Assembly: GCA_029204225.1 (NCBI GenBank)
Contig: CM055105.1
Span: 10,738,551 to 10,802,550, forward strand
DNA length: 64,000 bases
Source: Diphasiastrum complanatum
Taxonomy: Eukaryota > Streptophyta > Lycopodiopsida > Lycopodiales > Lycopodiaceae
Reading direction: 5' to 3'
Of the stretch, positions 1 to 9,871 are shown in pieces. The position numbers were made by a program, and so were the translations under genes. Under the pieces are notes generated by a model, which worked only from the letters and a program-made list of their open reading frames with translations, was not told the DNA's origin and searched no databases. Position 1 is the first letter of the stretch, and the number at the start of each line of letters is the position of its first letter.

Positions 1-810
1 AATGGTAGGGGGTGTGATGGAGAAATCAGAAATGTGAGAGATCAAAGCAGGTGATCCAATGAAGTAGTCGACCACACTATGTCCTCCACCATGAGGATAG
101 CATGTATATGCTGATGAGGAAGGCCACTGTGTGAGGCCATTCAAAATGGCAAGAGCGTGTGTCTCTGCTAGAGTGATCAACTGCTCCCCGAAAGATGTAG
201 CTGGAGTGTCTGCATCCTGTGATACCCGGTCTAGCCCCATATCCAAAGGGTAAAGCCTGAGAAGATCCGTAGCTGCATGAAATTCGGTTTGTCTAGAGCT
301 TGTGCGGGCGTTGGAATCACCTGCTAGTAAAATGGAACCCTGCTGAGAAAAGATAGCAATATCATCTGAGAGAGCCTGAAAAGGGTCCCCGCCAAACTCA
401 GCAAACACTGAGGTCTGTGGAGCAAAATAGCATACAGCTATATAGATGTCCTGAGGTAATCCCAATAGTGAGCCAATAATGTGTAACCAAATATAGCGAG
501 CGTATGGATCTTGTTTAACCATCTGAACTGTGGTGTCTCTGTATAAACAAGCTACTCCTCCAGATCCTCGACAAGTTTTTTCCCTAACAAATGGACGAAA
601 AGCAGAATGCCAAGAGTACTCCTGTATATTTGGAAGAGGATGATATAAGGACTCATGAGTTTCAGCCAACAACAAAATGTCGCATTTTCTAATAAAATCA
701 GCAAAGTCTCCGGCTGATGACGAAGATAAAAAACCATTACAATTCCAGAAGCCAAGTCTCAAATTGGTAGGGGATCTCGGGTAGCTTCTATATCCGGGGG
801 CCCCTAGTTC
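1..810 (-). CDS. LINE ORF2, endonuclease domain (partial)
   Basis: An open frame of 270 codons runs leftward off the window with no stop. It is an exonuclease-endonuclease-phosphatase fold of the LINE ORF2 type, the enzyme that nicks target DNA for reverse transcription. In order I see LGFWNCNGFL (first strand), LLAETHES (metal-binding Glu), GGVACLYRD, YIWLHI, IAVCYF, LLAGDSNART (the GDxNA motif) and HSVVDYFIG (the SxxDY-type motif). All key residues of the family are present. The reverse transcriptase should follow beyond the left edge. There is no ATG before the first conserved strand: the frame is continuous with ORF1 and separated from it only by TAG at 811-813. A degenerate relative lies at 52020-52610. 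The lineage is not certain without the RT. Confidence 0.9.
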
Positions 811-816
811 CTATTG
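799..816 (-). other. In-frame UAG between LINE ORF1 and ORF2
   Basis: On the coding strand the junction reads CAA TAG GAA CTA and is then followed by a GGGGCCCCC run. Both flanking frames are open, with no second stop and no ATG for ORF2. A Gln CAA before UAG also occurs at the tobamovirus readthrough stop, but the following bases are not that consensus. Readthrough is an inference; non-AUG reinitiation, or a recent mutation in a once-fused protein, would look the same. Confidence 0.6.
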
Positions 817-1719
817 TGGAAGGTCGAAAAATCTCGGTTTCCCGTCAATAAAAACAACCCTTTGCCCTTTCTCTTTCGCTTCAAGGATAATCTTTTTTCT
901 TGCCAACCATTGAGTATTTGTTAAGTCATCATCCATATAAATGAAAGTACCTTTAAGCTTTGCCCTAAGCCGAAGGGCAGCATTGCGTTGTGAAAGCGAG
1001 CGGAACTTGATAAACAAAACATTGTCATCAAATTTACTGCGCCAAGCAGTATCAAAACCGTCAGCCACATGAGATAACTTGGAAATGAGTAAATCCGTAA
1101 CTTCTTCCAACGGTTTTCCACCATTGGCAATGCCTCTTACTCTAATGTTAAAGGCTTTTTTGGCTCTTCTGGCTTGTTCACCCAAAACTGTCTCCAAATC
1201 GTTTTCCTTCGGAAAAGATGAAATCTGAGAGTGATTACCTTGCTTAAGGATCGATGTCGTTTCTTCAACCTGTTTTGCGAGTGATGAGAGTTTGCTGCCC
1301 ATATCACCCGGTTTGAAGAGTGCTGCCCACGTTTTTGTCTCCTCGACTTGTTTCTCCAAGCTATTGATCTTGTTGGAAGTCTCCTCCAAGGCACTTTTTT
1401 CTGCAATTCGTTGCTTAAGATATATATTTTCTTGCTCAAGCTGCTCCACACGTTCCGTGACACCAAAAAGATCCTTAGCTAACTTGCTATTTTCAGCTTC
1501 AAAGAGGTGTAGTTGTTTCTTAAGTCCAAGAATTTCTTGCCGGATAAAACTAAGATCATAAGCAAAAAGACTTTCGGTAGGTTTGGAAGGAGTGTAGTCA
1601 ATGGCAGCCATGTTGATAGTTTCTGTCACCGAAGACGGCTCCTCCATCACTACCGGTGATGGGGGGGTGTCCAACAGGGAGGGGGGTGTAAGAACACCCT
1701 CCTTTTTCTTAGGTGCCAT
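811..1719 (-). CDS. LINE ORF1, coiled-coil/RRM-like RNA-binding protein
   Basis: A 302-residue protein begins MAPKKKEG, a basic nuclear-signal-like start. About residues 55-165 form a long coiled coil rich in Leu, Glu and Lys heptads (for example LKKQLHLFEAEN and VEQLEQENIYLKQRI). Residues about 185-260 are an RRM-like domain (FNIRVRGIANGG near the start, NVLFIKFRS near the second RNP position). The end, from DDDLTNTQWLARKK to FFDLPQ, resembles the C-terminal domain of L1 ORF1p. The family trimerises through the coiled coil and coats LINE RNA. There is no CCHC knuckle, which plant L1 ORF1 proteins often carry. ORF2 follows in the same frame after one TAG. The frame is intact and, with ORF2, is the best-preserved element in the window. 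Confidence 0.8.
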   Translation of the reverse strand: MAPKKKEGVLTPPSLLDTPPSPVVMEEPSSVTETINMAAIDYTPSKPTESLFAYDLSFIRQEILGLKKQLHLFEAENSKLAKDLFGVTERVEQLEQENIYLKQRIAEKSALEETSNKINSLEKQVEETKTWAALFKPGDMGSKLSSLAKQVEETTSILKQGNHSQISSFPKENDLETVLGEQARRAKKAFNIRVRGIANGGKPLEEVTDLLISKLSHVADGFDTAWRSKFDDNVLFIKFRSLSQRNAALRLRAKLKGTFIYMDDDLTNTQWLARKKIILEAKEKGQRVVFIDGKPRFFDLPQ

Positions 1720-2019
1720 AGGAGGCGGTAAGCAGATGGAGGAGAGAGAGAGAGAGAGATCGCGCGATGAGAGGGAAGGGAGGCAGATTTGGCCACGGGA
1801 GCAAGGGGCGAGGCAGGAGGGAGAGCGGGGGTAAAGGAAACAGGAGTGAGGGTAGAGGAGGCAAAGAGATCAGGGCGCAGAGTTCAAGGCCAGCGAGGGG
1901 CAGGATATGAGGGCGAAATAGAGGCAGGGAACAGTGTGGAGGTGCGATGGTGGACAAAGAGTAGCGGATCGCTGGTTGGAGAGAGAATAGCGGATCGCTG
2001 GTTGGAGTAGCGGATCGTT

Positions 2020-2070
<51 letters not shown>
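1720..2070 (-). other. LINE 5' leader with short tandem monomers and (GA)n
   Basis: The ORF1 leader is pyrimidine-rich on the coding strand. It holds three copies of a 19-20 bp monomer, AGCGGATCGCTGGTTGGAG as read on the plus strand, at about 1963-1982, 1989-2007 and 2009-2027. They run directly into a (GA)n tract ending near 2070. Repeated leader monomers act as promoters in some L1 families; that role here is only inferred. The 5' end of the element is not defined. Confidence 0.45.
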
Positions 2071-2073
<3 letters not shown>

Positions 2074-2314
2074 CTTTGCCGGTTCCACAGAATTTGTCAT
2101 AAAATTCTTCAATATATGATGGTTCTTGCCAACCTTTGCAAGTTTTGACCACAACCAATAGTTCGATGCAGTTGGGTCGCTGACCTTCCAGCAGCAAGGG
2201 CTCTCCAGTAATGATCAAATTAATAGCGCTCTCAGCAACACTGTTGGCAACAACGGCAGTAGGAGGCTCATTCAAAGCTTCGGGTGATACAAACGGAAGT
2301 AGACATGGTATCAT
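2071..2314 (-). other. Unrecognised exon-like open frame
   Basis: About 80 codons of ordinary, non-repetitive protein-like sequence start at an ATG near 2314 and end in the (CT)n tract. Typical stretches are INLIITGEPLLLEG, CIELLVVVKTCKGWQ and YIEEFYDKFCGTGK. I do not recognise the family and it is not part of eIF2B epsilon. No clean splice donor is visible at the (CT)n edge. It could be a captured host-gene fragment, part of the LINE leader, or chance. Confidence 0.3.
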
Positions 2315-2315
2315 C

Positions 2316-2877
2316 GTTGTGAGCCTCCAGCGGAGCCATAATTGAGCCTTCCTGTTCCGCTCTTCTACATGAAAACATTCAACAACCTGACATCATTCGA
2401 GAGCTTGGGCAATGGAACTCCTTAAGCAAAATTCAACACTCCCACTTCTCGTTGCATAAGCACCGCACAGCTGCTTCCAGCAGTCTTACTACTCTCCTGC
2501 GCTCTCTTCCCTCTTAAACCCATCAAAGCTCGTTGTGAGCCCCTCCAGCAGAGCCATAATTGAGCCTTCCTGTCCCGCTCTTCGTGCAAATGCGTTTGCA
2601 CTTCACCTGCAATCACATTCAAAAAAGGTCCTGCTTGCCACAGCAAGAAAATCCTCTCTTACTCGATCATCACGTTTCTGGCCTCGCCATCCCAAATCTA
2701 AAACGGCAAAACAAGCTCATCCTATGGAGCCATCGCTGGACAGGATGCAGAAATCACAGGGATCGCTGGTGTTGGAGCCATCAATGGACAGGATGCAGGG
2801 ATTTAAGATGTAGCCATGGCACAGTAGCAGTAGCACGCATCAACGACCAGAGGTAGCGCGCAGCAGCCGCGATCCCA

Positions 2878-2879
<2 letters not shown>
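2316..2879. repeat. Intergenic-like DNA with two short direct duplications
   Basis: A segment of about 52 bp starting CGTTGTGAGCC occurs at 2316-2367 and again at 2531-2583 with a few differences. A second pair, built on GGACAGGATGCAG, lies at about 2726-2749 and 2776-2799. I see no supported gene here. Confidence 0.6.
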
Positions 2880-2920
<41 letters not shown>

Positions 2921-3192
2921 GGGTTATCGTGTGTGTGTGTGTGTGTGTGTGTGTGATGAGTTCTGTGTGTGTGTGTGATGATTGTGTGTGTGTGTGATGA
3001 GTTCTTTGTGTGTGTGTGTGCGCGTGGGTTAGTTGGTTTGTGCATGCACAGTTGTGTGTGTGTGTGGTGATTTGTGTGTGAGAGAGAAAGGAAGAGACAG
3101 AGAGTGTGAGAGACAGAGAGAGAGAGAGAGGATTTGTGTGTGTGTGAGTTTAGGGTTTAGAGTCTGCGTGCTTGGGTTTGGGGTTTAGGAGA
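2880..3192 (+). repeat. (GA)n-(GT)n leader block of hAT copy H1
   Basis: A (GA)n run is followed by interspersed (GT)n, GATGAGTTCTGTGTG and GATGATTGTGTG phrases and TTTAGGGTTTA. The same order recurs at 32218-32575 immediately upstream of hAT copy H2, so this block is the leader of a hAT family and not a random microsatellite. Gypsy A1 is inserted in it; the block resumes at 6575. Confidence 0.7.
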
Positions 3193-3393
3193 AGTTATGG
3201 ACTCGGCTCATTACATTCGCCGCGTCCATTTACATTTACAGTTACTTTACTTTATGCATAAGCAGGCCTTGGGCCCTTTTTTATTCGTTAGTGACATTCA
3301 GACTATATGGTTGGCCTTTGGCCTTATTATTCATTATTAGGCCATTTGGACATATTACTGGAGAGTGGGGGCCTTTTTGGAGGGCGCACTATT
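3193..3393 (+). repeat. Truncated 5' LTR of gypsy A1
   Basis: It matches the first 201 bp of the 3' LTR (6157-6574) with few differences. It then jumps at GGGCGCACTAT into the protease-RT linker (TGCAGCCTGCCGAAGG), which matches A2 near 16750. The deletion fuses LTR codons in frame to pol. Confidence 0.85.
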
Positions 3394-5184
3394 TGCAGCC
3401 TGCCGAAGGCTCATTGTGCTGCCTTATTATGTGTTCAGCGGGCAGTACCAGTTCCTCCAGTTTCTACACCAGCAGCTGTTCCTCAGGTGATTTCTGACTT
3501 ATTACATCAGTATGCTTTTGTCTTTTCAGAACCTACGACGCTACCACCATTACGTGACGTGAACCATCATATTGATTTGCGTCCTGGTTCTGCTCCTCCC
3601 TCCCGTCCCCCTTATCGTATGTCTCGATCTAAGCGTGATGAGCTTGAGCTCCATATTACTGCCTTGTTAGATCAGGGTCTCATTGTTCCTAGTCACAGCC
3701 CTTTTGGTGCTCTTGTTCTCCTTATTAATAAGAAAGATGGTACCAAACGCCTTTGTATTGATTACCGTGCTTTAAATAAGTTGACTATTCGTAATCAGTA
3801 CCCTATTCCACACATGGATGACCTCTTTGACCAGCTCGGTACCTCTAAAATCTTTTCCAAGATAGACCTTCGTTCTGGATATTACCAAATCAGGATGCAC
3901 CCTTCTGACGAACATAAGACTGCTTTCCATACTCATCTTGGTTTATATGAATTTCGTGTGCTTCCTTTTGGTGTTACTAATGGCCCTCCTACATTCCAGA
4001 ATGTGATGAATAACGTTTTACGTCCGCTTCTTGGTCATTGTGTCTTGGTTTATTTTGATGATATTCTTATTTTTAGTCAGTCTCTTGCTGAGCATGTTGC
4101 CCATCTTTCCTCGGTTTCTCAGTTACTTGTACACCACCAGTTATTTGCTAAGTTGTCTAAATGTTCTTTTGCTGTTTCTGAAATCGAGTTTCTTGGTTTT
4201 CTTATTTGTAATGGTCGCATTCGTCTATACCCTCATAAGGTTCAGGCCATCCAGGATTGGCCTATACCTACTGATATTCATCATGTTCGTATGTTTCTTG
4301 GGTTAGCCACTCACCTTCGTCGTCCAGTTCCTCATTTTGCCACTATCGCAGCTCCTCTTCATGCAGTTCTGAAGAAGTCTAGTACTTTTCTGAGGACTCC
4401 TGATTGTCAGACAGCGTTTGATACTCTTCGTTGTGATGTTGTTGATGCTGCCGTTATGTGTTTACCACAGTTTGATCAGAAGTTTCTTGTTGAGACTGAT
4501 GCTAGTAATGTTGGTTTGGGTGCTTTACTTCGCCAGTCACAATGTATTATTGCTTATGAGTCGCGTCGTCTTCGCTCTTATGAGCAACGTTATTCTGTGC
4601 ATGAGAAAGAGCTTCTTGCTATTATCTATGCTCTTAAGAAGTGGCGTCATTATCTGTATCGAGTCCCATTTGACATTATTACTGATCACCAGTCTTTACG
4701 TTATCTGTTTTCTCAACGTGACCTTAGTGATCGTCAATTTCGTTGGTTGCAGTTTTTACAGTGTTTTAATTTCTCCATATTGTATCGTCCTAGTCATGCT
4801 AACACTGCTGCTGATGCATTATCTCGTCTTCCAGCTTTGTTAAATACACTCGTTTCTACTATTCCTCCATGGTTTGATGCTCTACCTGCAGCATACCTTA
4901 CATGTTCTGATTTTCGTGATGTTTATAGTTCTGCCCCACCTGTTTCGTCCAGTCCTCGTAAGGTTTACTCCATTATTGACAATTGTCTTTATCATTATGA
5001 TTCTCTTTGTATCCCTAGTTCTTTGGGTATCCGTTCCCAGTTGTTGTCGGATGCTCATTCCTCTCCTGTTGGGGGTCACTTTGGTTTTCAGAAGTCTTAT
5101 GCTCGTCTCAAAGACCATTTCTATTGGCCCTCTCTTCGATCTGAGCTTGCTGTACTTATTCGTACCTGCCCTTTGTCTTCGTAA
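3394..5184 (+). pseudogene. Gypsy A1 reverse transcriptase-RNase H-integrase N-terminus
   Basis: An uninterrupted frame, whose first ATG (3307) lies within the LTR, encodes the protease-RT linker, reverse transcriptase and RNase H. RT motifs include [22 protein letters not shown], and YFDDILIFS with the catalytic Asp pair intact. RNase H has VETDASNVGLGALL, HEKELLAIIYALKKW and TDHQSLRYLF. The integrase zinc-binding region begins (VGGHFGFQKSYARLKDHF) but breaks at CPLSS, where two bases are missing relative to CPFC in A2, removing the last zinc Cys and shifting the frame. Gag and protease are absent, so the copy cannot move alone. Confidence 0.9.
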
Positions 5185-5186
5185 TA

Positions 5187-6110
5187 AGTACTCCCGTTCT
5201 AAATCTGCTGGTTTGCTCCAGAGTTGGCCTATTCCTCATCGCCAGTGGACTCGAAACAGGCACATTTTATCCCAGTTCGCAGTACTATCACAGAAGTAAC
5301 AGGATCCTTGAGGATTATTTACGCCATTTTGTTACTCCTTCAGGGAAGGATTGGGATCAGCATTTATGTTTAGCAGAGTATAGCTATAATAGCTCTGTTA
5401 GTACCAGCACAGGTGTCTCTCCATTTTTATTATCTCATGGCTATGCACCTCTTTTACCTGGCATTCCTCTTCCTCTTGAGGATATACCTGTTACACTTGC
5501 ATCTTTTCTATCAGGTGCTCGAGAGCTTATTACTCGGGCCAGTTCTCATTTACAGCATGTTCAGCAGCGTTATCAAACCTCAGTTGATCGTCACCGCCGC
5601 CATGTTGAGTTTCAGCTTGGAGATATGGTTTATCTACGCTTACGGTTTGCACGTCATCATTTTGTCCAGGGCCATGCTTCTACTGAGAAGCTTGCACCAC
5701 GTTATTATGGGCCTTATCGCATTGTGGAGGTTCTTAGTCCAGTTACATATCGCTTACAGCTTCCTGCTTCCACAAGTGCCTGTGATGTATTCCATGTCAG
5801 TTTATTACGTGCTGCTATTGAGGATGACGCTCCTTGTGATGCTGAGTTTCCTACTGCTCCAGAGTTATTTCCAGTTTTACCTGCTGCTATATTACAGGTC
5901 TGTCTATACCATAGTCGACGCCGCCGGCAGATTCAGTTTTTGGTCCAGTGGGATGGTCGTCCTATTGAGGAGGCTACATGGGAGCCTATTGATGTGTTTT
6001 ATCATACACCATTACTTGCGGATCAGGCTCGTGCTCTTGCTGCACTTGTTGATTCCTCTACATCAGATGTTCCTCTAGCTGTTGATGCATCAGGGCTTGC
6101 TGCTACTTGA
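5187..6110 (+). pseudogene. Gypsy A1 integrase C-terminus with chromodomain
   Basis: After the frameshift the reading continues as LRNKYSRSKSAGLLQSW, then loses two blocks (near 5252 and 5296) that hold the DDE catalytic core. From about 5298 the frame is open to 6110. It contains LAEYSYN, a GPY/F module (YYGPYRIVEVLSPVTYRLQLP) and a chromodomain-like end, FLVQWDGRPIEEATWEP. The chromodomain assigns the family to the chromoviruses, which use it to target chromatin. The fragment cannot supply integrase activity. Confidence 0.85.
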
Positions 6111-6156
6111 TCCGGTTATCTTTTCGGCAGTTGGGTCTTTTTTTTGTGTCAGGGAG

Positions 6157-6574
6157 GGTTATGGACTCGGCTCATTACATTCGCCGCGTCCATTTACATT
6201 TACAGTTACTTTACTTTATGCATAAGCAGGCCTTGGGCCCTTTTTTATTCATTAGTGACATTCAGACTATATGGTTGGCCTTTGGCCTTATTATTCATTA
6301 TTAGGCCATTTGGACATATTACTGGAGAGTGGGGGCCTTCTTGGAGGGCGCATTATTATCCCTCCCAGTTGGGCCCTAGCCACTGGAAGCTTCCTTTTAG
6401 GGCTTCCTCTTGGCTATAAGTAGGGGAACTGTGTCATTTGTGATTCAGCTGATGATATTGATCTCTCTCTTTAGCCTCCTTAATCTCTCTCTTTCCTGCT
6501 TTCTAGGGTTAAGTCTTGCTTATGTGAAGCTTTCATAGCTTAATTCTAGATCAGTTGTGGCTCTATTCGTAACT
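6157..6574 (+). repeat. Full 3' LTR of gypsy A1
   Basis: 418 bp, preceded by a purine tract (AGGGAGG). A TATA-like box, GGCTATAAGTAGG, lies at 6411-6423. The end CGTAACT abuts the TSD GGAGA. Termini are non-canonical (see findings). Confidence 0.85.
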
Positions 6575-6985
6575 GGAGAAGAGAGAGAGAGAGAGAGATT
6601 AGATCTTCATGCATCTGTGTGTGTGAGAGCGAGAGAGCGAGAGAGAGAGAGAGAGAGAGATGGCCACTCGTTCCATTTGGGATGAGGTGGAGTTGATGCC
6701 CGACAAAAAGTGGCGTTGCCCTTTTTGTCGAAAGCAATTCACAGGGAACGCCTCTCGGGTTCAAGCACATTTGAGGGGATTGTGAGTCCGACCCACGGGG
6801 GGACGCTACGGGATCGGCGTTTGTATGGTCATCTCCTCTGCGGAGAGGGCTCGAATTCTCGAGGCATATGTTGAGCCAAGTGCTGAGCCCGGCGAGCCGT
6901 CCACAGATGCCACGGACTCTATTTCCACTGGTGCACCCACTGCCACCGCCCCTGCCACTGGTACACCCACCGCCACCGCCCCCAC
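6575..6985 (+). pseudogene. hAT copy H1, BED zinc-finger start, truncated
   Basis: The (GA)n leader resumes and an ATG at 6660 starts MATRSIWDEVELMPDKKW, followed by the BED-type finger WRCPFCRKQF...ASRVQAHLRGL. TGA at 6783 replaces the CGA found at the same place in copy H2 (32674 onward). Sequence related to H2 continues through the Pro/Thr/Ala-rich linker until gypsy B1 cuts in at 6986. BED fingers bind transposon ends. This copy is dead. Confidence 0.85.
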
Positions 6986-7343
6986 TATTATGAGCTCGTG
7001 ACCAGAGCCGAACCTTAGAGAACACAGATAGGTCAGATACCACAGTCAGGGTCGTGTCCACCGTACACAACCAACAAGGCAAGACAGTGTGAGTAGTGTG
7101 CCCCAGCACGGTCCATAGCCATGGCCGGCCTAACACAGTCTAGGGACCCTGTCAGCAGGACAAGGCCCCCAGTTGGGTCCCGACGTGCAGTCGGCCACGT
7201 CAGTGCCATGTGGCCGACACTTGGCAGATGCATGCTACCAGTCCTCACACTGGGCTAGGAGGGGCTTACTCTATATCACGGAGTAGGCAAGGTTGGGTGG
7301 ATCAGTTAGTGTTTGCCCTACTGTGGTGTTAAGATCTATTACA
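6986..7343 (+). repeat. 5' LTR of gypsy B1
   Basis: About 358 bp, closely matching the B2 LTR at 8539-8895. It starts TATTATGAGCTCGTGACC (TG mutated to TA) and ends ATCTATTACA. A degenerate primer site TGGTATGAATC follows at 7345. It is inserted in the linker of hAT H1. Confidence 0.85.
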
Positions 7344-8103
7344 CTGGTATGAATCTTGCTAAGAATTCATGATTCTAGGAAGTAGAATTCCTTGGGTAGA
7401 CAAATCGTTGGAAAGGCAGTTGTTTACCTCTGTTTTTGGAGATCTATTCCCTGAATTTTGAGCGGATTTAGAGCAGAGATCAGCGAGCAGATCCAGCGCT
7501 AGAGCAGTGGCCCTCAAATTTGAGTTTCGTAGGAAGTTTTCAGTAGAATAGAGCAACTTCTGAGCCGAATTCGAGCAGCAGGGCCAGCGCTGGACAGTGA
7601 AGAGGGAGGGTGAAGTTTTGCCCTTCTTTTCAGAGATTTTTCGGATATTTGGGCATCAGATTCTCTTGCTACAGATCGGCAAGCAGACTGCCACCAAAAT
7701 TTCAGAATTTGCAAGTGGATTTGGGCTTCAAATCTGGTTTTTCGGAACCAACACAAAAGCTGTTAGACCAGCAAGGGGGCATAGCAAGAGATTTCAGATC
7801 TTCTTGCACCTTTTCCACCTTCTATTCTAATTGCTCAGAGCCACAGGTCTGCTAGCAAGCCAGCGAGCTATTTTAGTCAAGTAACCGGGAATTTGGTACC
7901 ATTTTGGAGCTTCAAACTGGGATTTTCCGGGACAACAGGTCTGAAAATTTGGATAAAAGAGCTAAGAGGGTTCCTCTTCGTATTTTCATTAGAAGTACAG
8001 TCCTCAGAAACAGCTGAGTCATCTTTCTCTCTTTGTACAGTTGTAAATTAGTCTTTCTGAGTTTTTTTTCAGAAGTTAAGGTACCTCTCTTTTAGTTCTA
8101 AAA
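7344..8103 (+). other. Gypsy B1 untranslated leader
   Basis: Non-coding DNA between primer site and gag. It shares phrases such as GATCCAGCGCT and the last 150 bp or so before gag with the B2 leader. No supported ORF. Confidence 0.65.
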
Positions 8104-8537
8104 ATGACCACTCCTCAGGGACCTGATCAACCCTTGGAGAGAGGCATCGACGAACTTGAAACAGAAGCCTTGGCTTACAGTATAGGGAAAGAACCCATGG
8201 AAATGGAAGAACAGGAACAATTCGCCGAAGAACTCGACGAATTGGTTACCAAGGAGCAGTTCCTCCATTTGGTAACAGAAGTGGATGAACTGAAGTTGGC
8301 ATTAGCCAATTTCAAGTCCAGTGTGGATGACTCGTTCGCTAAACTCAAAGGCTTGATTTTGAGTTCCGCGAAAGAAAGCCTTCCCTCCACTTCTCAGTTG
8401 TCCCCTTCTCCACTTCCATCAGTTTCGGGTGACTCTCCGGTCTCACCCCAGTGTTTTTTAAGATTTAAAGCCTCCTACTTTTATTGGGGAAGAGAAGGAT
8501 AGAAATGCAGATATTCTACAAACCTTCCTCAGCAAAT
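8104..8537 (+). pseudogene. Gypsy B1 gag N-terminus, cut by B2
   Basis: The frame starts MTTPQGPDQPLERG and contains an acidic helical region (ELVTKEQFLHLVTEVDELKL). It shifts frame near 8490 and stops exactly where a second LTR of the same family begins after AGCAAATG. B2 gag reads on past this point as SKWKNIHALK. So B2 inserted into a B1 copy, or two copies recombined. Confidence 0.8.
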
Positions 8538-8538
8538 G

Positions 8539-8895
8539 TGTTACGAGCTCGTAACCAGTGCCGAACCCTAGAGAACACAGATAGGTCAAATACCACAGTC
8601 AGGGTCGTGTCCAGTGTACATGACCAACAGGGCAAGACAATGTGAGTAGTGTGCCCCAGCACGGTCCATAGCCATGCGGGCCTAACACAGCCTAGGGACC
8701 CTGTCAGCAGGATAGGGCTCCCAGTTGGGTCCCGACGTGCAGTCGGCCACGTCAGTGCCACGTGGCCGACACTTGGCAGTAGCATGCTACCAGTCCTCAC
8801 ACTGGACTAGGAGGGGCTTACTCTATATCAGGGAGTAGGCAAGGTTGGGTGGATCAGTTAGTGTTTGCCCTACTGTGGTGTTAGGATCTATTACA
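8539..8895 (+). repeat. 5' LTR of gypsy B2
   Basis: 357 bp, TGTTACGAGC...TATTACA, canonical TG...CA. A TATA-like stretch CTCTATATCA lies near its right third. The primer site follows directly. B1 gag sequence lies to the left. Confidence 0.9.
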
Positions 8896-9871
8896 CTGGT
8901 ATTAGAGCCATCTCCATCCTAGGGAGCTAAGTAGGAGCAGGGAGAAGGTGCTCAGAATCTCTTAAAAACTTTGGTAAATAGGAGAGACAGATCCAGCGCT
9001 GGAGGAGTAGCTTTCTACTGTGAAAATCTCCATTGAATCATCTTCCTTTAAGTGGGAATCTGAGCTAGATTTCTGAAACAGATCCATCGCTGTAGAAAAC
9101 AGCTAGTTATCCTTCGTTTTCAGAGGGTAATTCTCAGATTTTAGAGGAAATAGAAATCAGAAGTTTGGGCCAGAACCAGCGCTATCAGAAGAGTGCTTAA
9201 ATCTCGATTTTCAAGTACCAAACTGAAACTGTTGAGCGGGTTTTGGACAGAGGAAGGTAGGCAGGGTCTGAGAAGACCATCGCGAGCTGATTGTAGACTT
9301 CATCCTTCAAATTGAAGCTCAGACATCTGAAGTTGGACACCTACCGAAGCCCTCAGATCAGCGACCTACTATCTGAAGCTAAATCAGAGAAGCAAGTGGG
9401 CTTTGAGCCTTAAATCAGAAGTTTTTGGAGCCATCAAATAGCTGTCCAGTCAGCGAGGGTAGAGGAGTACCAAAGTATTTGCATATTTGGGGCTTCAAAC
9501 CAAAGTTTTCTAAGAAATTGGACCTCAGCCAGACAGCGACTACAGTGTTCTGAAATTTTCAGAATTCAGAAGTGAATCTTGGCTTCAAATCTGATTATTA
9601 GAAACCATTTTAGAAGCAATCAGATCAGCGAGCTACTATACTTAAGGAACCGGAAATTTGGACGCCATTTTGAAGCTTCAAGCTGGGATTTTCCGGGACA
9701 GCAGGTCTGAAATCGTGGGTAAAGGAGCTGAGAGGGTTCTTCTTCGTAATTTCTTTGGAAGTACAGTCCTCAGAAACAGCTAAGTCATCTTTCCTTTACC
9801 TTGTACAGTTGTAAATTAGTCTTTTGACTTTTTTTCATCAGAAGTTAAGGTACCTCTCTTTCAGTTCCGAA
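8896..9871 (+). other. Gypsy B2 primer site and leader
   Basis: TGGTATTAGAGCC at 8897-8909 is complementary to the 3' end of initiator tRNA-Met with one change from TGGTATCAGAGC. About 960 bp of non-coding leader follow, with repeated GATCCAGCGCTGG-like phrases and no supported ORF. Confidence 0.8.

Larger units (their letters stand above)
3193..6574 (+). mobile_element. Ty3/gypsy chromovirus A1, internally deleted
   Basis: The element is flanked by a perfect 5-bp target duplication, GGAGA at 3188-3192 and 6575-6579. It has lost the second half of its 5' LTR, the primer site, gag and protease. It has also lost two blocks of the integrase core near 5252 and 5296. LTRs start (A/G)GTTATGG and end GTAACT, not TG...CA. 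The related copy A2 at 13490-19515 shows what is missing. It sits in the leader of hAT H1, so it is younger than that copy. Confidence 0.9.

Noticed and set aside
1289-1834. Plus-strand frames across LINE ORF1
   Set aside because: Antisense shadows of ORF1, with low-complexity Arg/Glu/Gly ends from the GA-rich leader.
3140-3190. Interstitial telomere repeat (TTTAGGG)n
   Set aside because: Only one or two imperfect units, and the same phrase recurs in the H2 leader at about 32520, so it is part of the transposon leader.
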